Positions 62,025 through 64,000 of a stretch of DNA of 64,000 nucleotides are shown one piece after another (the stretch's first letter is position 1; the number at the start of each line of letters is the position of its first letter). Origin of the DNA: Maritimibacter sp. GTDB lineage: Bacteria > Pseudomonadota > Alphaproteobacteria > Rhodobacterales > Rhodobacteraceae. The stretch spans positions 1-64,000 of the forward strand of contig NZNT01000002.1 in NCBI GenBank assembly GCA_002695005.1, given 5' to 3'. Under the pieces are notes generated by a model that saw nothing but the letters and a program-made list of their open reading frames with translations, searched no databases and was not told the DNA's origin. The position numbers and the translations under genes were made by a program.

Positions 62025-62567
62025 ATGGACGACTTCGCGGCTCTCGCCTACGAACACGCGCCCATCGGCGTGATCTTTACCGAGGATCGGGTCATCCGCT
62101 GGGCCAATCCGCGGTTCGCGGAAATGTTCGAGACGAGCGTTGCGGAGGCCGTGGGGCAATCCCTCTCCGCCTTCTACCCGTCGATGACGGAGTTCGAGCG
62201 GATGGGTCATTCCGGGCCGGAAAAGATGGCCGGGACGGGCCGCTACTCGGACGAGCGGATCATGAAGCGGCGGGGCGGCTCGCTGTTCTGGAGCCGGGTG
62301 CGGGGTCAGGCGCTCGACCTCGCCGACCCGTTCGCGCGGTGTGTCTGGACGTTCTCGGACCTCGCCGACCTGCGCCCCACCGGGCAGCTTTCGCCGCGGG
62401 AGATGCAGGTGGCGCGGTTCCTGGCCGAGGGGCTGTCGTCCAAGGAGATCGCGCGCGAGATCGACATTTCGCACCGCACGGTGGAGACCCACAAGCTCAA
62501 CCTGTTCCGCAAGATGGGGGCGAAAAACGCCACAGACCTTGTCGCCCGACTGGCGGGGATGCCCTGA
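62025..62567 (+). CDS. PAS domain–LuxR-type regulator
   Basis: A 180-residue protein with one PAS domain (about residues 1–110; EHAPIGVIFTEDRVIRWANPRFAEMF and the SLFWSRVRGQAL strand) and a C-terminal LuxR-type helix-turn-helix (LSPREMQVARFLAEGLSSKEIAREIDISHRTVETHKLNLFRKMGAKN, 122–168). It lies 18 bases after fahA in the same operon, so it may sense a pathway intermediate or redox state and tune the cluster in addition to the MarR repressor. It has no receiver domain. Confidence 0.87.
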   Translation: MDDFAALAYEHAPIGVIFTEDRVIRWANPRFAEMFETSVAEAVGQSLSAFYPSMTEFERMGHSGPEKMAGTGRYSDERIMKRRGGSLFWSRVRGQALDLADPFARCVWTFSDLADLRPTGQLSPREMQVARFLAEGLSSKEIAREIDISHRTVETHKLNLFRKMGAKNATDLVARLAGMP

Positions 62568-62576
62568 CGCGCCGTT

Positions 62577-64000
62577 TCAGGAGCCGGAGAAGAGGTCCGC
62601 GAAGTCGGCGCGCAGTTTCTGTTTCTGAACCTTGCCCATCGTGTTGCGCGGCAATTCCGGCAGGAGGCGCAGGGCCTTGGGCTGCTTGAACTTCGCGAGT
62701 TGCGCGGCGGCGGCGGTCTGAACGGCCTCCATGTCAGGGCCATCCCCGTCCGCGACCAGCACGCCCACGACCGCCTCGCCGAAATCCGGGTGCGGCACGC
62801 CGATCACCGCGCTTTCCAGCACGCCGGGCATGTCGTCGAGCACCATCTCGATCTCTTTCGGATAGACGTTGAGGCCGCCGGTGATGATGAGATCCTTCTG
62901 CCGCCCGACGATCTGGATATAGCCGTCCGGGTCCATCTGGCCCAGATCGCCGGTGATGAAGAACCCGTCGTCGCGCAGTTCCTCGGCGGTTTTTTCGGGC
63001 ATGTTCCAGTAGCCCTGAAAGACGTTCGGGCCGCGCACCTCGATGATCCCCACTTCGCCCTGCGGGAGCGTCGCGCTGCTTTCCGGATCGGTGATCTTGA
63101 GCTCCACGTCCGGGAGCGGGAAGCCCACCGTGCCTGCCCGACGCTCGCCGTCGTAGGGGTTCGAGGTGTTCATGTTGGTCTCGGTCATCCCGTAGCGTTC
63201 CAGGATGCGGTGGCCGGTGCGCTCTTCGAACGCCACATGGGTTTCAGCCAGAAGCGGTGCGGAGCCGGAGATGAAGACCCGCATGTTGGCCACATGGTCG
63301 CGCCCGAAGGCGGGATCGCCCAGCAGACGGGTGTAGAAGGTCGGCACGCCCATCATCGAGGTGGACTGCGGCAGCAGGCGCAGCGCCTCGGCGGTGTCGA
63401 AGGCGGGCAGGAAGATCATCGAGGCCCCGGCGGCGAGGATCACGTTGGTCGCGACGAACAGCCCGTGGGTGTGGAAGATCGGCAGCATGTGGAGCAGCAC
63501 GTCGTCCGGGCCGAAACGCCAGAGGTCCACGAGCGTCTCGGCATTGGAAATCAGGTTCGTCTGGCTGAGCATCGCGCCCTTCGAACGCCCGGTCGTGCCG
63601 GAGGTATAGAGCAGCGCGGCGAGGTCGTCGGCCTTGCGGGCCACGGGCGCGAAGGTATCCGGCTGCGCCTCCCACGCCGTGCGGAAGCTGCCCTGCCCGG
63701 TCTTGTCGAGTGTCATGACCTGCGCGCCGTTCGCCCCGACGATGCGCGACACTTCGGCCTGTGCCGCCGGGTCGCAGATCACCGCGCCCGCCTTTGCGTC
63801 GTTGATGAAATACTCCAGTTCCGCCGCCGTATAGGCGGTGTTGAGCGGCAGGAGCACGACGCCGGACATGACGCAGGCGGCATAGATCGCCAGTGCCTCG
63901 GGCGACTTGGCGACCTGCACCGCCACCCGGTCGCCGGGTTCGAGGCCCGCCTCGGCCAGCGCGCCCGCCTGCCGTGCCGCGAGCGCGTGGAAGGCCGCGC
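62577..64000 (-). CDS. matB: Malonyl-CoA synthetase-like AMP-forming ligase, 5' end beyond the window
   Basis: A partial adenylate-forming ligase open to the right edge; 474 codons are in the window. The P-loop is LLYTSGTTGRSKGAMLSQ, the adenine motif is LERYGMTETNMNTSNPY, the hinge is FITGDLGQMDPDGYIQIVGRQKDLIITGG, and the C-terminal lysine is RNTMGKVQKQKLR. The LNTAYTAAELEYFI segment and the R-Y-G-M-T-E-T-x-M form are typical of MatB, which makes malonyl- or methylmalonyl-CoA. It is convergent with the PAS–LuxR gene and unlikely to belong to the homogentisate pathway. Confidence 0.87.
   Translation of the reverse strand, partial: AAFHALAARQAGALAEAGLEPGDRVAVQVAKSPEALAIYAACVMSGVVLLPLNTAYTAAELEYFINDAKAGAVICDPAAQAEVSRIVGANGAQVMTLDKTGQGSFRTAWEAQPDTFAPVARKADDLAALLYTSGTTGRSKGAMLSQTNLISNAETLVDLWRFGPDDVLLHMLPIFHTHGLFVATNVILAAGASMIFLPAFDTAEALRLLPQSTSMMGVPTFYTRLLGDPAFGRDHVANMRVFISGSAPLLAETHVAFEERTGHRILERYGMTETNMNTSNPYDGERRAGTVGFPLPDVELKITDPESSATLPQGEVGIIEVRGPNVFQGYWNMPEKTAEELRDDGFFITGDLGQMDPDGYIQIVGRQKDLIITGGLNVYPKEIEMVLDDMPGVLESAVIGVPHPDFGEAVVGVLVADGDGPDMEAVQTAAAAQLAKFKQPKALRLLPELPRNTMGKVQKQKLRADFADLFSGS

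Noticed and set aside
60780-62492. A 570-codon minus-strand open frame
   Set aside because: Antisense to fahA and the PAS–LuxR gene, both with clear motifs.

Overview
The window looks like chromosomal DNA of a GC-rich alphaproteobacterium of the Rhodobacterales (Roseobacter/Paracoccus type). This is inferred from gene content: a murA–DUF2948–hisD–UPF0262–phosphatase–infA–maf–rng–yacG block, a fused TRAP permease, a luxR/luxI pair, and intergenic hairpin arrays starting with an AAATACYTCGG-like box. No species can be named from the sequence alone.

Left part (1–12,906): an accessory island with lower GC, long gene-poor gaps and degenerate dispersed repeats. It holds a possible plasmid/phage-type replication initiator, small unknown proteins, a pseudogene, a McrBC methyl-dependent restriction system, and an HNH endonuclease next to a C5-cytosine methyltransferase. 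It abuts the 3' end of tRNA-Phe(GAA) at 12,907, a classical integration point. No integrase or second att copy is visible, so the island probably extends beyond the left edge.

Core block (12,907–21,839): tRNA-Phe, yacG, rng, maf, infA, then nitrilase, GNAT and two NTF2-like genes, then a low-molecular-weight phosphatase, UPF0262, hisD, DUF2948, murA, a 49-residue protein and tRNA-Thr(GGT). Most of it is tightly packed on the minus strand with ATGA/TGATG overlaps.

First catabolic region (21,969–31,800): a ThDP enzyme, a glutathione transferase, an FAD aromatic hydroxylase, a NodD-like LysR regulator, a VOC-fold protein, a fused TRAP permease with its binding protein, and an MBL-fold hydrolase. 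Three minus-strand units share a promoter-proximal element, suggesting one LysR regulon for uptake and oxidation of an unidentified, probably aromatic, acid.

Middle (31,962–51,785): a 1,738-residue exported protein made of nine coiled-coil modules, each bounded by CX2C and CX3C pairs, divergent from a luxR/luxI quorum-sensing pair; then an acyl-CoA synthetase, an MsbA-like ABC exporter, ilvD, a MarR-like regulator with an RND efflux adaptor and pump, and a sensor kinase/response regulator pair.

Right part (51,984–64,000): a DegP-like protease, an NsrR-like Rrf2 regulator, an SMP-30 lactonase, and a homogentisate cluster. A MarR repressor gene lies between two operons with matching TTGCA-N2-TGCAA operators. 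On the left are an FAD hydroxylase, a DUF2783 small protein and a VOC protein; on the right an MBL-fold protein, hmgA, maiA, fahA and a PAS–LuxR regulator. The hydroxylase plus small protein resemble the two-component 3-hydroxyphenylacetate 6-hydroxylase, so this cluster may convert 3-hydroxyphenylacetate through homogentisate to fumarate and acetoacetate. A malonyl-CoA synthetase-like gene runs off the right edge.
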